From: UBA2266 sp964406945
Lineage (GTDB): Bacteria; Planctomycetota; Phycisphaerae; Sedimentisphaerales; Anaerobacaceae
DNA: 47,840 nt
Direction of reading: 5' to 3'
Assembly (NCBI GenBank): GCA_964406945.1
Contig: CAYOTO010000023.1
Span: 1-47,840, forward strand
The notes below the pieces were generated by a model. It was not told the origin of the DNA. It saw only the letters and a program-made list of their open reading frames with translations, and ran no database searches. Within the stretch, counting starts at the first letter, position 1; the number at the start of each line of letters is the position of its first letter. This document shows positions 34,459 through 43,202 of this stretch, in pieces. A program made the position numbers and the translations under genes.

Positions 34459-34487
34459 TTGCAAAGCGCATAGAGACGAAACATAAT
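34459..34487 (+). promoter_or_regulatory. promoter of the zinc-ribbon / RNase HI-PurN operon
   Basis: TTGCAA (34459-34464), a 17-bp spacer and CATAAT (34482-34487), about 43 nt before the start at 34530. The stretch 34221-34458 holds nothing else that I can name. Confidence 0.55.
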
Positions 34488-34529
34488 AAGTGGCTCTAAA
34501 TGTTTTGAACCCGCTTTCAAGGAGCGCAA

Positions 34530-35264
34530 ATGGGACCTGTACTGAACGGGCTAATCAAACTTCAGAGCGTCGAAAATCGCCTCAGAGCCGCAAAGGCAAA
34601 ACTCGCCAGGTGCAGACGAAGCGTGATCATCCAGGAGAACCAGGTCAGAAGCCGGCAGAACGCTTTCGAGGCCAAGAAGGAAGAGATTCAGCTTACGAAG
34701 GTTCAGATGGACAGGCTGGAGCTTGAGTTGAAGAGCAGGGACGAGCAGGTGGCCAAGCTCAGGGCATCTCTAAACAGCGCCAGGACCAACAAGGAATACG
34801 CGGCGGTGCTGACCCAGTTGAACACCACCAAGGCCGACAACTCCAAGATCGAAACGCAGATACTGGAATTGATGAAAGCCATAGAAGCCGACGAAGCAGA
34901 ATCGGCTGAAATTCAGAAGGACATCGAACAGCAGAAGCAGAAGCTCGAGACCACCAGAGCCGAGGCGGACGGAGCAGCCCAGAAGCACGAGGCCGAAATA
35001 GAACAGATTCAGGTTGAGTGGAACCGGGTGGCCAAGGATATACCGGAAGAGGCTCTGGACCTTTTCGAGAAGGTGGCCGAAACTTACGACGGCCAGGCTG
35101 TTGCGGAGGTGGAGCAGAAGGATGAAAAACGCGGCGCCTACAGTTGTGGGGGTTGTTTTATGGGAATCACCGCCGAGTCGGTCAACCTGCTGATGACCAA
35201 AGACGATATCATCAGGTGTCCCAACTGCACCAGAATCATAGTTCTCGGTCAATCCGAGGCCTGA
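34530..35264 (+). CDS. coiled-coil protein with C4 zinc ribbon (DUF164 type)
   Basis: 244 aa. Residues 1 to about 190 form a long helical hairpin of charged heptads (rich in E, K, Q and R). The C-terminus is a zinc ribbon with two Cys-x2-Cys knuckles: YSCGGCFMGI near 204-213 and IIRCPNCTRI near 228-237. This is the layout of the DUF164/CT398/Rv2229c family, thought to bind nucleic acid or act as a scaffold; the role is not settled. AAGGAG precedes the ATG. The RNase HI-PurN gene follows after 38 bp. In mycobacteria the equivalent gene (Rv2229c) is also next to an RNase HI fusion gene, as I recall. Confidence 0.87.
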   Translation: MGPVLNGLIKLQSVENRLRAAKAKLARCRRSVIIQENQVRSRQNAFEAKKEEIQLTKVQMDRLELELKSRDEQVAKLRASLNSARTNKEYAAVLTQLNTTKADNSKIETQILELMKAIEADEAESAEIQKDIEQQKQKLETTRAEADGAAQKHEAEIEQIQVEWNRVAKDIPEEALDLFEKVAETYDGQAVAEVEQKDEKRGAYSCGGCFMGITAESVNLLMTKDDIIRCPNCTRIIVLGQSEA

Positions 35265-35302
35265 TCAAATCGAAGCTCGCACCAGATTTGGAGGCTTGTT
35301 TC

Positions 35303-36370
35303 TTGCCGGAAGAAGTAATTGTCTACACGGATGGCGGCAGCAGGGGCAACCCGGGACCGGCCGCGGCCGGCTTCATCATCGAAGATAAGTCTGAGAAACT
35401 CCTGCAAGCCAGCGGCTTCTTCCTCGGCAAGGCAACGAACAACGTCGCCGAATACACGGCCGTGGTCAAAGCCCTGCAGAAAGCACGCGAGATCGGCGCC
35501 CGGACAGTTACCTTGTACAGCGACAGTGAACTGCTCGTAAGGCAGATCAACGGCTCTTACAAGGTAAAAAGCCCGCTTATCAAACCTCTGTACGCGGACG
35601 CAATGCGAGAACTCGAAGAGCTCGAGCGATGGAAGGTCGTTCACGTATTCAGACACAAGAACAGCGAGGCCGACAGACTGGTCAATGCAGCTCTGGACCG
35701 CCGGGCCGATATCGACGAATCACCCGCACCGACAAAAAAGACCCCCAAGACCAGGCCGATACGGATCGTTGCCATGATAAGCGGCGGCGGAACGACCCTG
35801 CTGAACATTCTTGACCGGATAAAGGACGGAAGCCTCAACGCCAGCATCCCTCTGGTTATCAGTTCCAGGTCCGAAGTTAAGGGCGTCGGCAGGGCCCGCA
35901 ACGCAGGACTTAAGGTCCGGGTCGTCCGCAAGAAGGATTTCAGCGATATAGACGCTTTCAGCGGCCGCATCGCCGAGTGCATCGACGAGGCCAAAGCCGA
36001 TCTCGTTATCCAGGGAGGGTGGCTGTGTCTGTGGAAAATACCCCCTCGTTACGAAAACCGGGTGATGAATATACATCCGGCCCTGTTGCCGAGCTTCGGC
36101 GGCAAGGGCATGTGGGGCCACCACGTACACGAAGCCGTGCTCGCGGCCGGATGCAAAATCAGTGGGTGCACGGTTCACTTCTGCACGAACGAATACGACG
36201 CAGGCCCGATTATTGTCCAGCGAGCCTGCCCGGCCTATCACGACGACACACCCGACACACTTGCCGCCAGGGTCTTCGAACAGGAATGCATCGCATATCC
36301 GGAGGCGATAAAGCTGTTCGCCCAGGGCAAACTATCCGTCGAAGGCTCCGTAGTAAAGATCGTACGGTAA
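35303..36370 (+). CDS. RNase HI - phosphoribosylglycinamide formyltransferase fusion
   Basis: 355 aa, two complete enzymes in one frame. Residues 5-134: RNase HI with all four catalytic acidic residues (Asp10 in YTDGGSRGN, Glu50 in NVAEY, Asp74 in YSDSE, Asp124 in NSEADR). Residues 136-152: a Pro/Lys/Thr-rich linker. Residues 153-355: glycinamide ribonucleotide formyltransferase (PurN), with ISGGGTTLLNIL for phosphate binding and the catalytic Asn256 and His258 in MNIHPALLPSF and Asp299 in NEYDAGPII. The start is a TTG at 35303, chosen because TGGAGG lies 8 nt upstream and the RNase H strand begins at once; the longer open frame overlaps the previous gene. Predicted roles: hydrolysis of RNA in RNA-DNA hybrids and N10-formyl-THF-dependent formylation of GAR. 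Confidence 0.9.
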   Translation: MPEEVIVYTDGGSRGNPGPAAAGFIIEDKSEKLLQASGFFLGKATNNVAEYTAVVKALQKAREIGARTVTLYSDSELLVRQINGSYKVKSPLIKPLYADAMRELEELERWKVVHVFRHKNSEADRLVNAALDRRADIDESPAPTKKTPKTRPIRIVAMISGGGTTLLNILDRIKDGSLNASIPLVISSRSEVKGVGRARNAGLKVRVVRKKDFSDIDAFSGRIAECIDEAKADLVIQGGWLCLWKIPPRYENRVMNIHPALLPSFGGKGMWGHHVHEAVLAAGCKISGCTVHFCTNEYDAGPIIVQRACPAYHDDTPDTLAARVFEQECIAYPEAIKLFAQGKLSVEGSVVKIVR

Positions 36371-36417
36371 GTTTCATCATCAGTCGCCTCGACAAGCAGC
36401 AGCTTGAGAGTGCCCGC

Positions 36418-36909
36418 ATGAACAGAAGACAAAAGGCAATAGTAATCGAGTTTTCGACTGTAATCGTCTTTACGCTGGCGGCGGTTATCGCGATGGCGAG
36501 TGTCAAGGATATGGTGAACCGGTCCGAGGCGATGAAGGCGATGCAGGCCCTGAACGAGAGAATTACGGAGTATCAGAGCCGGTACCGCAAGCGATACGCC
36601 TCCTATTATGACAGCCACCCGGAAGCCCGGATTCCTCTGCCGCCGCAATCTTTCATAGATTCAGTGAAGAACGAAGTTCCGGGAAGGAACCGACTTGGCG
36701 ACCTCAGATACCGGGCCGTGTGGATCGGACAGGATGCCGGCGATGACGAGGTTCTGGCCTACAGCCGGCAGCGTTACAGTTCCTGGCTGGTCAAGAACGG
36801 GTACATCGTATTGCGCCTCGACGGCCGTGTAGAATGGATGAGGGACGGTCCCTTCGAGAAACTGCTGGAAAGTCAGCAAGGCGAGCAGGAAATCGCCACA
36901 ACCGGCTGA
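36418..36909 (+). CDS. single-pass membrane protein, unknown function
   Basis: 163 aa. One N-terminal membrane helix (IVIEFSTVIVFTLAAVIAMA) follows a short basic end (MNRRQK), then a helical segment rich in Met, Arg and Glu and a globular C-terminal half (YRAVWIGQDAGDDEVLAYS, then YIVLRLDGRVEWM). The shape recalls a pilin-like or pseudopilin-like anchor, but the prepilin peptidase motif is absent. It starts 47 bp after the fusion gene with a weak GAGAG site. Unrecognised; probably third gene of the operon. Confidence 0.65.
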   Translation: MNRRQKAIVIEFSTVIVFTLAAVIAMASVKDMVNRSEAMKAMQALNERITEYQSRYRKRYASYYDSHPEARIPLPPQSFIDSVKNEVPGRNRLGDLRYRAVWIGQDAGDDEVLAYSRQRYSSWLVKNGYIVLRLDGRVEWMRDGPFEKLLESQQGEQEIATTG

Positions 36910-36916
36910 AGCGCAG

Positions 36917-36948
36917 AAAAAAGGGCCGTCGAATAATCGACGACCCTT
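36917..36948 (-). terminator. rho-independent terminator of clpC
   Basis: 12-bp stem (36921-36932 with 36937-36948) with a 4-nt loop; the one odd pair is a G-U wobble only when read on the minus strand. Six T follow on that strand. It begins 36 nt after the clpC stop. Confidence 0.82.
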
Positions 36949-36984
36949 CAATTGCTGTCTTCAACATCCCGACTTTCAACGGCT

Positions 36985-39477
36985 CTATTTTTGAGCTACG
37001 GGTTCTTCCTCGGGCTCTTCAACTTTGAAGCCCTCGAATTTGAGGTTGTCTTCGTCCTGGACATCTATTTTGATCAGATTCTTGTCCTTGAACTTGCCGC
37101 TAAGAACGCCTTCGGAAAGCGGGTCTTCGATATAGTGCTCGATTGCACGCCGTAGCGGACGGGCGCCGAATTCCGGATTATAACCCTTGTCGATTATGAA
37201 CTCCTTGGCCGAGTCGCTCAGTTCGAGTCTCAGGCCGTGCTCGATCAGCCGCTTAAACACCTTGGACAGCTCGTAATCGACGATTGTCTGCAGATTCTCA
37301 CGAGTAAGAGCGTGGAACACTATAGTATCATCGAGTCGGTTGAGGAACTCAGGCCTGAAGTGACGCTCGACTTCCTTCTGCAGGACTTCGCGCATCCGCT
37401 CGTAATTGGCCTCAGCGGTCCTCTTACCGAAGCCGAAGCCCGACTGGTTCTTGATCAGGTCCGCACCGATGTTACTGGTCATTATGATAATGACGTTCTT
37501 GAAATCGATGTTCCGGCCGAAGCTGTCGGTCAGGCGGCCTTCGTCCATGATCTGGAGAAGAATATTGTACACGTCCGGATGGGCCTTTTCGATTTCATCC
37601 AGCAGCAGAACCGAGTACGGTCTGCGCCGCACGCGTTCGGTCAACTGACCTCCCTCTTCGTATCCGACGTATCCGGGAGGGGCGCCGACAAGTCGGCTGA
37701 CGTTGTGCTTCTCCATGTACTCGCTCATGTCGAGGCGGATCAGCGAGTTCTTGTCGCCGAACATGAATTCCGCCAGCGCCTGGGCCAGCAATGTCTTTCC
37801 GACGCCGCTGGGTCCCAGGAATATGAAGCTGCCGGTCGGACGGTTCGGGTCTTTAAGGCCACTGCGGCTTCGACGAACCGCCTTGCTAATCGCATTAATA
37901 GCCTCGTCCTGCGATACGACGGTTTTGTGCAGTTCGCTTTCGAGTTCCAGAAGCCGCTGCGTTTCGCGTTTTTCCAGACGCGTCAGCGGAACGCCGGTCA
38001 TCTTGCTGACGACTTCGGCGATGATTTCCGGATCGACAACGCCGGTGGCTTCTTTGTTGTCCTCGTACCACTTCTTCTGCATCTTGGATTTTTCTTCGAG
38101 AAGCTGCTGTGCTTCATCACGCAGAGCCGCGGCACGCTCGTAATCGGCGGCGCGGACAGCTTCGTCCTTCTCGATCTGCAGCTTTTCGATCCGTTCTTCG
38201 ACCTCCTGGAGATCCGGCGGCGGAGTCATGTTTTTAAGTCGGACTCTCGCACCGGCCTCGTCGACGACGTCTATGGCCTTGTCAGGCAGGCATCTTCCGG
38301 TTATGTACCTGGTCGAAAGCTCGACAGCCTGGAAGAGAGCCTCATCGGTGAAACGCACCCTGTGGTGAGCCTCATAGCGATCGCGCAGGCCTCTGAGTAT
38401 CTCCTGGGTTTCGTCTTTTGACGGCGGTTCGACTATTATCGTCTGGAAACGACGCTCCAGTGCGCCGTCTTTTTCAATGTGCTTGCGGTATTCGTCCAGC
38501 GTGGTGGCGCCGATACACTGAACCTCACCTCGTGCCAGAGCGGGCTTTAGCACGTTCGATGCGTCGATTGCACCTTCGGCCCCGCCTGCGCCCACCAGCG
38601 TATGAAGCTCGTCGATAAAGAGCACCACATTCTTGGCCCGCTTGACTTCGTTAATTACGGCTTTGATGCGTTCTTCGAACTGCCCTCGGTACTTTGTGCC
38701 GGCAACCATCATCGCCAGATCCAGAACGACGAGCCTTTTGTCTTTGAGTATCTCCGGAACCTGCTTGTTGATTACCTGCTGGCTGAGGCCTTCGACAATC
38801 GCGGTTTTACCCACGCCTGCCTCGCCCAGAAGAACGGGATTGTTCTTGGTGCGACGACAGAGGATCTGGATCAAGCGTTCAATTTCGTTCTTTCTGCCGA
38901 TAACCGGGTCCAGTTCGCCATCAGCGGCCAACTGGGTCAGGTCTCTGCCGAAGCTGTCCAGGGCGGGAGTTTTGCTCTTGGCCTTGCGCGCGGTCGACGG
39001 GCCGATTTTCATCCCAAGACCGGTCGGACCGTCTTCGACACCCGCTCCCAGCAGGTTCAGCACCTCCTGGCGCACATCTTCGAGCTTCAGACCCAGATTC
39101 ATCAGCACCTGAGCCGCGATACCTTCGCTCTCACGCAGCAATCCCAGGAGTATGTGCTCGGTTCCCACGTAGTTGTGGTTCAGATTGCGTGCTTCGTCGA
39201 TGGCGTATTCGATGACCTTCTTAGCGCGGGGAGTCTGGGGGAGCTTGCCCATGGTAACCATATCCGGGCCGCTCTTGACCAGCTTCTCGACTTCGAGCCT
39301 GAGCTTCTTTATATCTACATCGAGGTTTTTCAGCACCGTCGCGCCCACACCGCTGCCTTCCTTGACCAGGCCCAGCAGGATGTGCTCGGTTCCAATGAAT
39401 TCGTGGTTAAAACGCTGGGCTTCCTGGTTTGCCAGCGCCATAACCTTGCGTGCGCGGTCTGTAAAACGTTCAAACAT
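36985..39477 (-). CDS. clpC: ATP-dependent Clp protease ATP-binding subunit ClpC
   Basis: Hsp100 unfoldase that feeds proteins to ClpP. 830 aa. Two N-terminal Clp repeats (residues 1-145, starting at MFERFTDRARKVM, each with a TEHILLGL motif). AAA-1 has Walker A GEAGVGKTAIVEGL near residue 215. A middle region with a UVR-like segment (AADYERAAALRDEA) marks it as ClpC rather than ClpA or ClpB. AAA-2 has GPSGVGKTLLAQAL near residue 555. A C-terminal D2 small domain follows. The ATG at 39477 is preferred because the ClpC N-terminus begins there; an in-frame start 60 bp upstream only adds a non-homologous stretch. It has a near-perfect promoter and its own terminator. No clpP in view. Confidence 0.96.
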   Translation of the reverse strand: MFERFTDRARKVMALANQEAQRFNHEFIGTEHILLGLVKEGSGVGATVLKNLDVDIKKLRLEVEKLVKSGPDMVTMGKLPQTPRAKKVIEYAIDEARNLNHNYVGTEHILLGLLRESEGIAAQVLMNLGLKLEDVRQEVLNLLGAGVEDGPTGLGMKIGPSTARKAKSKTPALDSFGRDLTQLAADGELDPVIGRKNEIERLIQILCRRTKNNPVLLGEAGVGKTAIVEGLSQQVINKQVPEILKDKRLVVLDLAMMVAGTKYRGQFEERIKAVINEVKRAKNVVLFIDELHTLVGAGGAEGAIDASNVLKPALARGEVQCIGATTLDEYRKHIEKDGALERRFQTIIVEPPSKDETQEILRGLRDRYEAHHRVRFTDEALFQAVELSTRYITGRCLPDKAIDVVDEAGARVRLKNMTPPPDLQEVEERIEKLQIEKDEAVRAADYERAAALRDEAQQLLEEKSKMQKKWYEDNKEATGVVDPEIIAEVVSKMTGVPLTRLEKRETQRLLELESELHKTVVSQDEAINAISKAVRRSRSGLKDPNRPTGSFIFLGPSGVGKTLLAQALAEFMFGDKNSLIRLDMSEYMEKHNVSRLVGAPPGYVGYEEGGQLTERVRRRPYSVLLLDEIEKAHPDVYNILLQIMDEGRLTDSFGRNIDFKNVIIIMTSNIGADLIKNQSGFGFGKRTAEANYERMREVLQKEVERHFRPEFLNRLDDTIVFHALTRENLQTIVDYELSKVFKRLIEHGLRLELSDSAKEFIIDKGYNPEFGARPLRRAIEHYIEDPLSEGVLSGKFKDKNLIKIDVQDEDNLKFEGFKVEEPEEEPVAQK

Positions 39478-39585
39478 TACATAACCCCAAAATAAAAGTT
39501 TCACACCCCTACCGTTGCCTTCGGGGATAATAAACATCTAAAGCCAAAAGGCGGCACAAAGCCGCGATACTATCAGCCTGAGGCA

Positions 39586-39613
39586 ATTATATACCATGCA
39601 CTCCGGCTGTCAA
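39586..39613 (-). promoter_or_regulatory. consensus sigma-70 promoter of clpC
   Basis: On the minus strand: TTGACA (39613-39608), a 16-bp spacer and TATAAT (39591-39586), both hexamers perfect. Leader about 100 nt. No complete CIRCE (HrcA) palindrome was seen around it. Confidence 0.85.
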
Positions 39614-39868
39614 ACATCGCACACACACCGAACCTTCCAGCGAAGAATTCAACTACTCTCTATACATGGAAACAAGTCCGATGTTCACCCGCGAGAGAGA
39701 GGTTTCTCTGTGGTTCGCGTCCATCTTTCATCGGCAAAAAGCCCTTCAGACTTTGCCCTATCAGCCCGGAAATGCACTTTTCGCCTTTGGTCAGGTACAA
39801 TATAGCGAGCGCTAAAGACGGGCATCCGAGGCGGGCCGCGTGATTAGACGCCCGGGCGTAAAAACCAT

Positions 39869-39896
39869 AAAAAAACCGCCCTTTGCAGAGGCGGTT
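39869..39896 (-). terminator. rho-independent terminator downstream of the coiled-coil gene
   Basis: 7-bp stem (39874-39880 with 39890-39896), a 9-nt loop and seven T on the minus strand. It lies about 135 bp after the stop of the gene at 40031-40294. Nothing else is recognised between 39614 and 40030. Confidence 0.7.
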
Positions 39897-40030
39897 CCAA
39901 TAACGCTGATTTATTGATTAATGCAATATTATCGATTTAGTACTTCCGAATACCGCGTAACGCATTCCTGTGGACGCGCAAACGACGACCGGAGCGGCAC
40001 GAAACATTGGGCCGGGGGTAATAATATCGT

Positions 40031-40294
40031 TCAGGAGTTCTTATCTTCGAGGAGTTTGCGCAGGTACTTGTTCTCTCGTCGAGTCGCTTCGAGGTCGAAG
40101 ACCTGATATTTGATGCATACCCTGAGGTAATCCAGCAGTTCCTGAAGGCTGGATATGCTCTTCTCGAGCTTTTTGTGGTTTTCTTTGGCCTGTTCGGCAA
40201 GTTTTGCGAGCTTTTTGTGCTGGGGATCGGGACTGTCGCCGAATTCCTTCACCAGTTCGCTCAGCCTGCGCTGCAGGTTTGCTTCATCCATCAT
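40031..40294 (-). CDS. small coiled-coil protein
   Basis: About 87 aa, strongly helical and charged, with heptad-like Leu spacing (LQRRLSELVKEFGD, then KKLEKSISSLQELLDYLRV) and one cysteine. AGGAG lies upstream of three successive possible starts (GTG 40297, ATG 40294, ATG 40291); the choice is arbitrary. Unrecognised. Its own terminator supports it as a real gene. It could be a structural or regulatory coiled-coil protein. Confidence 0.6.
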   Translation of the reverse strand: MMDEANLQRRLSELVKEFGDSPDPQHKKLAKLAEQAKENHKKLEKSISSLQELLDYLRVCIKYQVFDLEATRRENKYLRKLLEDKNS

Positions 40295-40297
40295 CAC

Positions 40298-40642
40298 CGT
40301 ATTCTCCTAAATATCAAGTTGCATCGCCCCCCAGCCCCGCCCAAATCCTCTTTGATATACCGCAAAAGCCATGCCAGAATCCGGCTAAAAGGATGGCGGC
40401 TGTAATTAGCTGTAAGGACCTATAAAAACGCTCAAAAATCAGCCCAATCGCAGTATTTGGGGTGTCTGGCATGAGCGTGCGGGCTGAGTCGGGTGTGCCG
40501 GTTATAACGGCCTGTTGAGCGTATGCAACGAAGATGTTTACATCGTTCAATAGGGTCCTGAAATGCTGCCATTGGCGGGATGCGATGTTGCTTTTTGGCA
40601 ACACTCCCCAGAATCAGGCGGGTGCGACAACCGCCATCTGAA
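40298..40642. other. non-coding gap
   Basis: About 345 bp without a gene I can support. A 96-codon minus-strand ORF (40314-40604) starts with TTG only 2 nt from a GGGGAG stretch and lacks recognisable motifs, so it is not called. No repeat or RNA gene was seen. Confidence 0.4.
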
Positions 40643-40671
40643 TTGCATTAGGAAGACTCATCTGCTAAAGT
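40643..40671 (+). promoter_or_regulatory. possible promoter
   Basis: TTGCAT (40643-40648), a 17-bp spacer and TAAAGT (40666-40671), about 43 nt before the start at 40714. Weak-to-moderate match. Confidence 0.35.
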
Positions 40672-40713
40672 GAAGCGGGGCATTTAAAAAGATGTGAAAA
40701 TGAAGGAAAACAG

Positions 40714-43200
40714 ATGATAGCGCACGCGAAGCTGACCGTCCCGGCAGTTGCAATGTTTACTTTTTGCACCACGCTCGAGGCCGAAACCGTGCTTTTCGAC
40801 CGGCAGGTGGATTTGGAGCAGAAAACCGAGGTCCGGTTCGACGCGCCGGACGGCTGCGTGATCACCGGTCTTGGGCTGCGGGCTCATTACGACAATTTCA
40901 CAACCATGCTTTGCCGCTACCACAAGCTGAACGAGGACGCTACGCTCAGCGATCCGTGCGAAGTGCGGCTGGGATCGGAGCCGAACCACGCTTGCGAAGC
41001 AACCATCATGCTGCCCGAGAATTATGTGATGGTCGGTATGGGCGGCGCCGGCGAGCCGGAATGGGATATCACGGTTTTGCGTGTATGGGCCAGGAAACTC
41101 AACGGCGACGGTACGCTCGGTCCGGTAAAGGTCTTTTCGAATGGGTTCAAGCCCGAACGCGGAACCGAGCAGGAATTCAAACTGACTCAAATGGACAGGG
41201 CGATTACAGGCGTCGGCATACGTTTCAGTTTCAATGACGTCTCAGGTATGTACGTCCGCTCCGAGCGTGTCCTTAATATAAACGATCGACAGCGACGGAA
41301 GATTACTCAATTCACGGAACGGGGTTGGCTGCTGCAGGCCCCGAGGTCGATCCATCCCGATCTGCTCTCCGAGACGATTTTGGATTACAAAATCACCAGG
41401 CTGGATATCGACTTTTCCGATATCGACGTTTTTGACGCCGACGCACTGAGGTGGTGCGAGAAGGAAATAGCGGCGGCCCACAAGGCCGGGGCAAGGTGCT
41501 TCGGCCGGCTGAATTCGGTCGATACCCGCACCGTGATTTCACTGCTTCAGAAGGCGCCGGCCCTGTCGGGAATCGTTATCAATGTGAATGAACTCGGCGA
41601 GGATGAGTTTGGCAGCGGATCAATCGCTCGGGTTCGTTGGCTCTGTGCGGCGGCAGGAAAGAGTTTGTCGCTTCGTATAGATCCTGCAACCTGCCCCGAT
41701 GTCGACATAATTACTGAAATGGTACAGGCGGCTCCGCCCGACGTCGAATTGATCGTTAGATACGCGAATCTGTTGCCGGGAGCGTCGCAACACAGGCCGG
41801 ATTTGAGTGTCTACGGCAATCGCAGGATAATTGCCGAGATCAATATGATGGGGCCGCAAACCAAATCGAATTTAGCGGATATACGTATTAACGAGATGCC
41901 GGGCTTGGTTGTCGACGCCGCGCTGGCGGGCGCCGGCGGTTTTACAACCTGCGTCAATGTTACCGGCGGATATTTGCCGACCTCGATGAACGAAATGAAT
42001 CTGCAGGCTCTGCATCGACTCAGCGACGATCCGTTCACGTCCGTTGACGGTATCTGGACTGATTTGTGTGAGAAACGGTATGGGCGCGGGGCCGAGAAGG
42101 CGGTCCAGGCTCTCAAGCGAACCAATCGGGTCAATGAGCTGATTTTTACGATTTTTGGCGAGCCGGTAATCTGGACCAGCGGGCGGTTCTTTGACATGGA
42201 TCAGGTGGAAGAGCGAATTGCGGAAATAGAATCGCCGGAGGTTCGAAGCGAACTGCTGGAACCGACCGACAAAACAGCGGGCCGGGTTTCGGGCGAACAC
42301 GACACCGCCAACTGGCTGCTGGTTCAGTCCAAAGCGGATGCCGAGGCGGTTGCCGAGGCAGCACCTTCCGAGGAGGCGTCAACCCTGGCGGCGGGCATGG
42401 ATCGACTCGGTGCAGCGAATGCTTATATGCAAAAAGCGGCTTTGGCGTACACGCTTGCGAGAACTTATGCGATTAATGGGGCTGCTCAGACCAGGGCCGC
42501 GGCCGCGATGAGCCTTGCTGGGATTAAAGAGCCACCGCAGGACATGCTGAACTTGAGCGGGAATGCGGACGGTTTTGCGGAGTCGGTAACGGCCAGTCTG
42601 AATGACTCCGACAAGAATGCCGTCTTGACGAAGGCTTTTGACCGTATCCGAAACCTTAATGAACAGAACAAGGCCGAAGAAGCAACCGAAGACTTGTCAA
42701 AGCTGTTTGAGTCGGAAAAGCTCGTGCCGCACCTGGCCAGCCGTATGGATGCGCTGGCAAGCGTCGCATCGGGGCTGAAGACCCTGTGGTCGGTTCCGGA
42801 GAATCTGGAATTTCGCTGGGGAGCCGACGGCAAGTGGACCGTACGGAAAGCGGCGGGCAAATGGTCGTGCTATATAGGTCCTGATCGCCCATGTCTGTAT
42901 CTGAATGTTCCAGGAGAAAAGCTCAGCGAGCCGGCAGATTATGTGGTCGGTTTCGAGTATCTGGACAAGGGCGACTGGACGATTCATTTTGAGTACGACA
43001 GCGATTATCCGGACAGCCGGCGACGACAGTACCATCCGGTGGAGCCGCTCAAGCTCACCGACACGGGGAAGTGGAAGAGCGGTTCGTTCGAGTTGAAGAA
43101 CTGTCTTTTTTCTTCGGGCATGAATCTGCAGGCGGATATGCGGTTCATAACCGGATCGGGCGCGTGCATTAGAAACATCGAACTTAAGGAAGCAGAGTAA
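40714..43200 (+). CDS. large secreted TIM-barrel protein, GH67-like
   Basis: 828 aa. A signal peptide spans about residues 1-23. Residues 25-185 contain three similar modules (ITGLGLRAHYDNFTTM, MVGMGGAGEPEWDITVL and ITGVGIRFSFNDVSGM), suggesting a three-fold beta-prism or lectin-like domain. Residues 190-480 look like a TIM barrel; the stretch with AGGFTTCVNVTGGYLPTSMN then NEMNLQALHRLSDDP recalls alpha-glucuronidases (GH67). Residues 520-700 are helical, and the last 120 resemble a carbohydrate-binding beta domain. AAGGA lies 6 nt before the ATG. Not assigned to a family with confidence; carbohydrate processing is inferred. The DUF3616 gene starts 2 bp after its stop. Confidence 0.72.
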   Translation: MIAHAKLTVPAVAMFTFCTTLEAETVLFDRQVDLEQKTEVRFDAPDGCVITGLGLRAHYDNFTTMLCRYHKLNEDATLSDPCEVRLGSEPNHACEATIMLPENYVMVGMGGAGEPEWDITVLRVWARKLNGDGTLGPVKVFSNGFKPERGTEQEFKLTQMDRAITGVGIRFSFNDVSGMYVRSERVLNINDRQRRKITQFTERGWLLQAPRSIHPDLLSETILDYKITRLDIDFSDIDVFDADALRWCEKEIAAAHKAGARCFGRLNSVDTRTVISLLQKAPALSGIVINVNELGEDEFGSGSIARVRWLCAAAGKSLSLRIDPATCPDVDIITEMVQAAPPDVELIVRYANLLPGASQHRPDLSVYGNRRIIAEINMMGPQTKSNLADIRINEMPGLVVDAALAGAGGFTTCVNVTGGYLPTSMNEMNLQALHRLSDDPFTSVDGIWTDLCEKRYGRGAEKAVQALKRTNRVNELIFTIFGEPVIWTSGRFFDMDQVEERIAEIESPEVRSELLEPTDKTAGRVSGEHDTANWLLVQSKADAEAVAEAAPSEEASTLAAGMDRLGAANAYMQKAALAYTLARTYAINGAAQTRAAAAMSLAGIKEPPQDMLNLSGNADGFAESVTASLNDSDKNAVLTKAFDRIRNLNEQNKAEEATEDLSKLFESEKLVPHLASRMDALASVASGLKTLWSVPENLEFRWGADGKWTVRKAAGKWSCYIGPDRPCLYLNVPGEKLSEPADYVVGFEYLDKGDWTIHFEYDSDYPDSRRRQYHPVEPLKLTDTGKWKSGSFELKNCLFSSGMNLQADMRFITGSGACIRNIELKEAE

Positions 43201-43202
43201 TC

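Noticed and set aside
34217..34471. 84-aa minus-strand ORF before the zinc-ribbon gene
   Set aside because: It lies across the predicted promoters of two divergent operons, has no ribosome-binding site and no recognisable sequence.
35144..35302. Longer N-terminus for the RNase HI-PurN protein
   Set aside because: It would overlap the zinc-ribbon gene in another frame by 120 bp, while the TTG at 35303 has an excellent TGGAGG and starts exactly at the RNase H domain.
39586..39640. CIRCE-type (HrcA) heat-shock operator at the clpC promoter
   Set aside because: Only one half-site-like GAGTGC is present and no matching inverted half follows at the 9-bp spacing.
40314..40604. 96-aa ORF upstream of the coiled-coil gene
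   Set aside because: TTG start with wrongly spaced ribosome-binding stretch and no recognisable feature except one hydrophobic patch.
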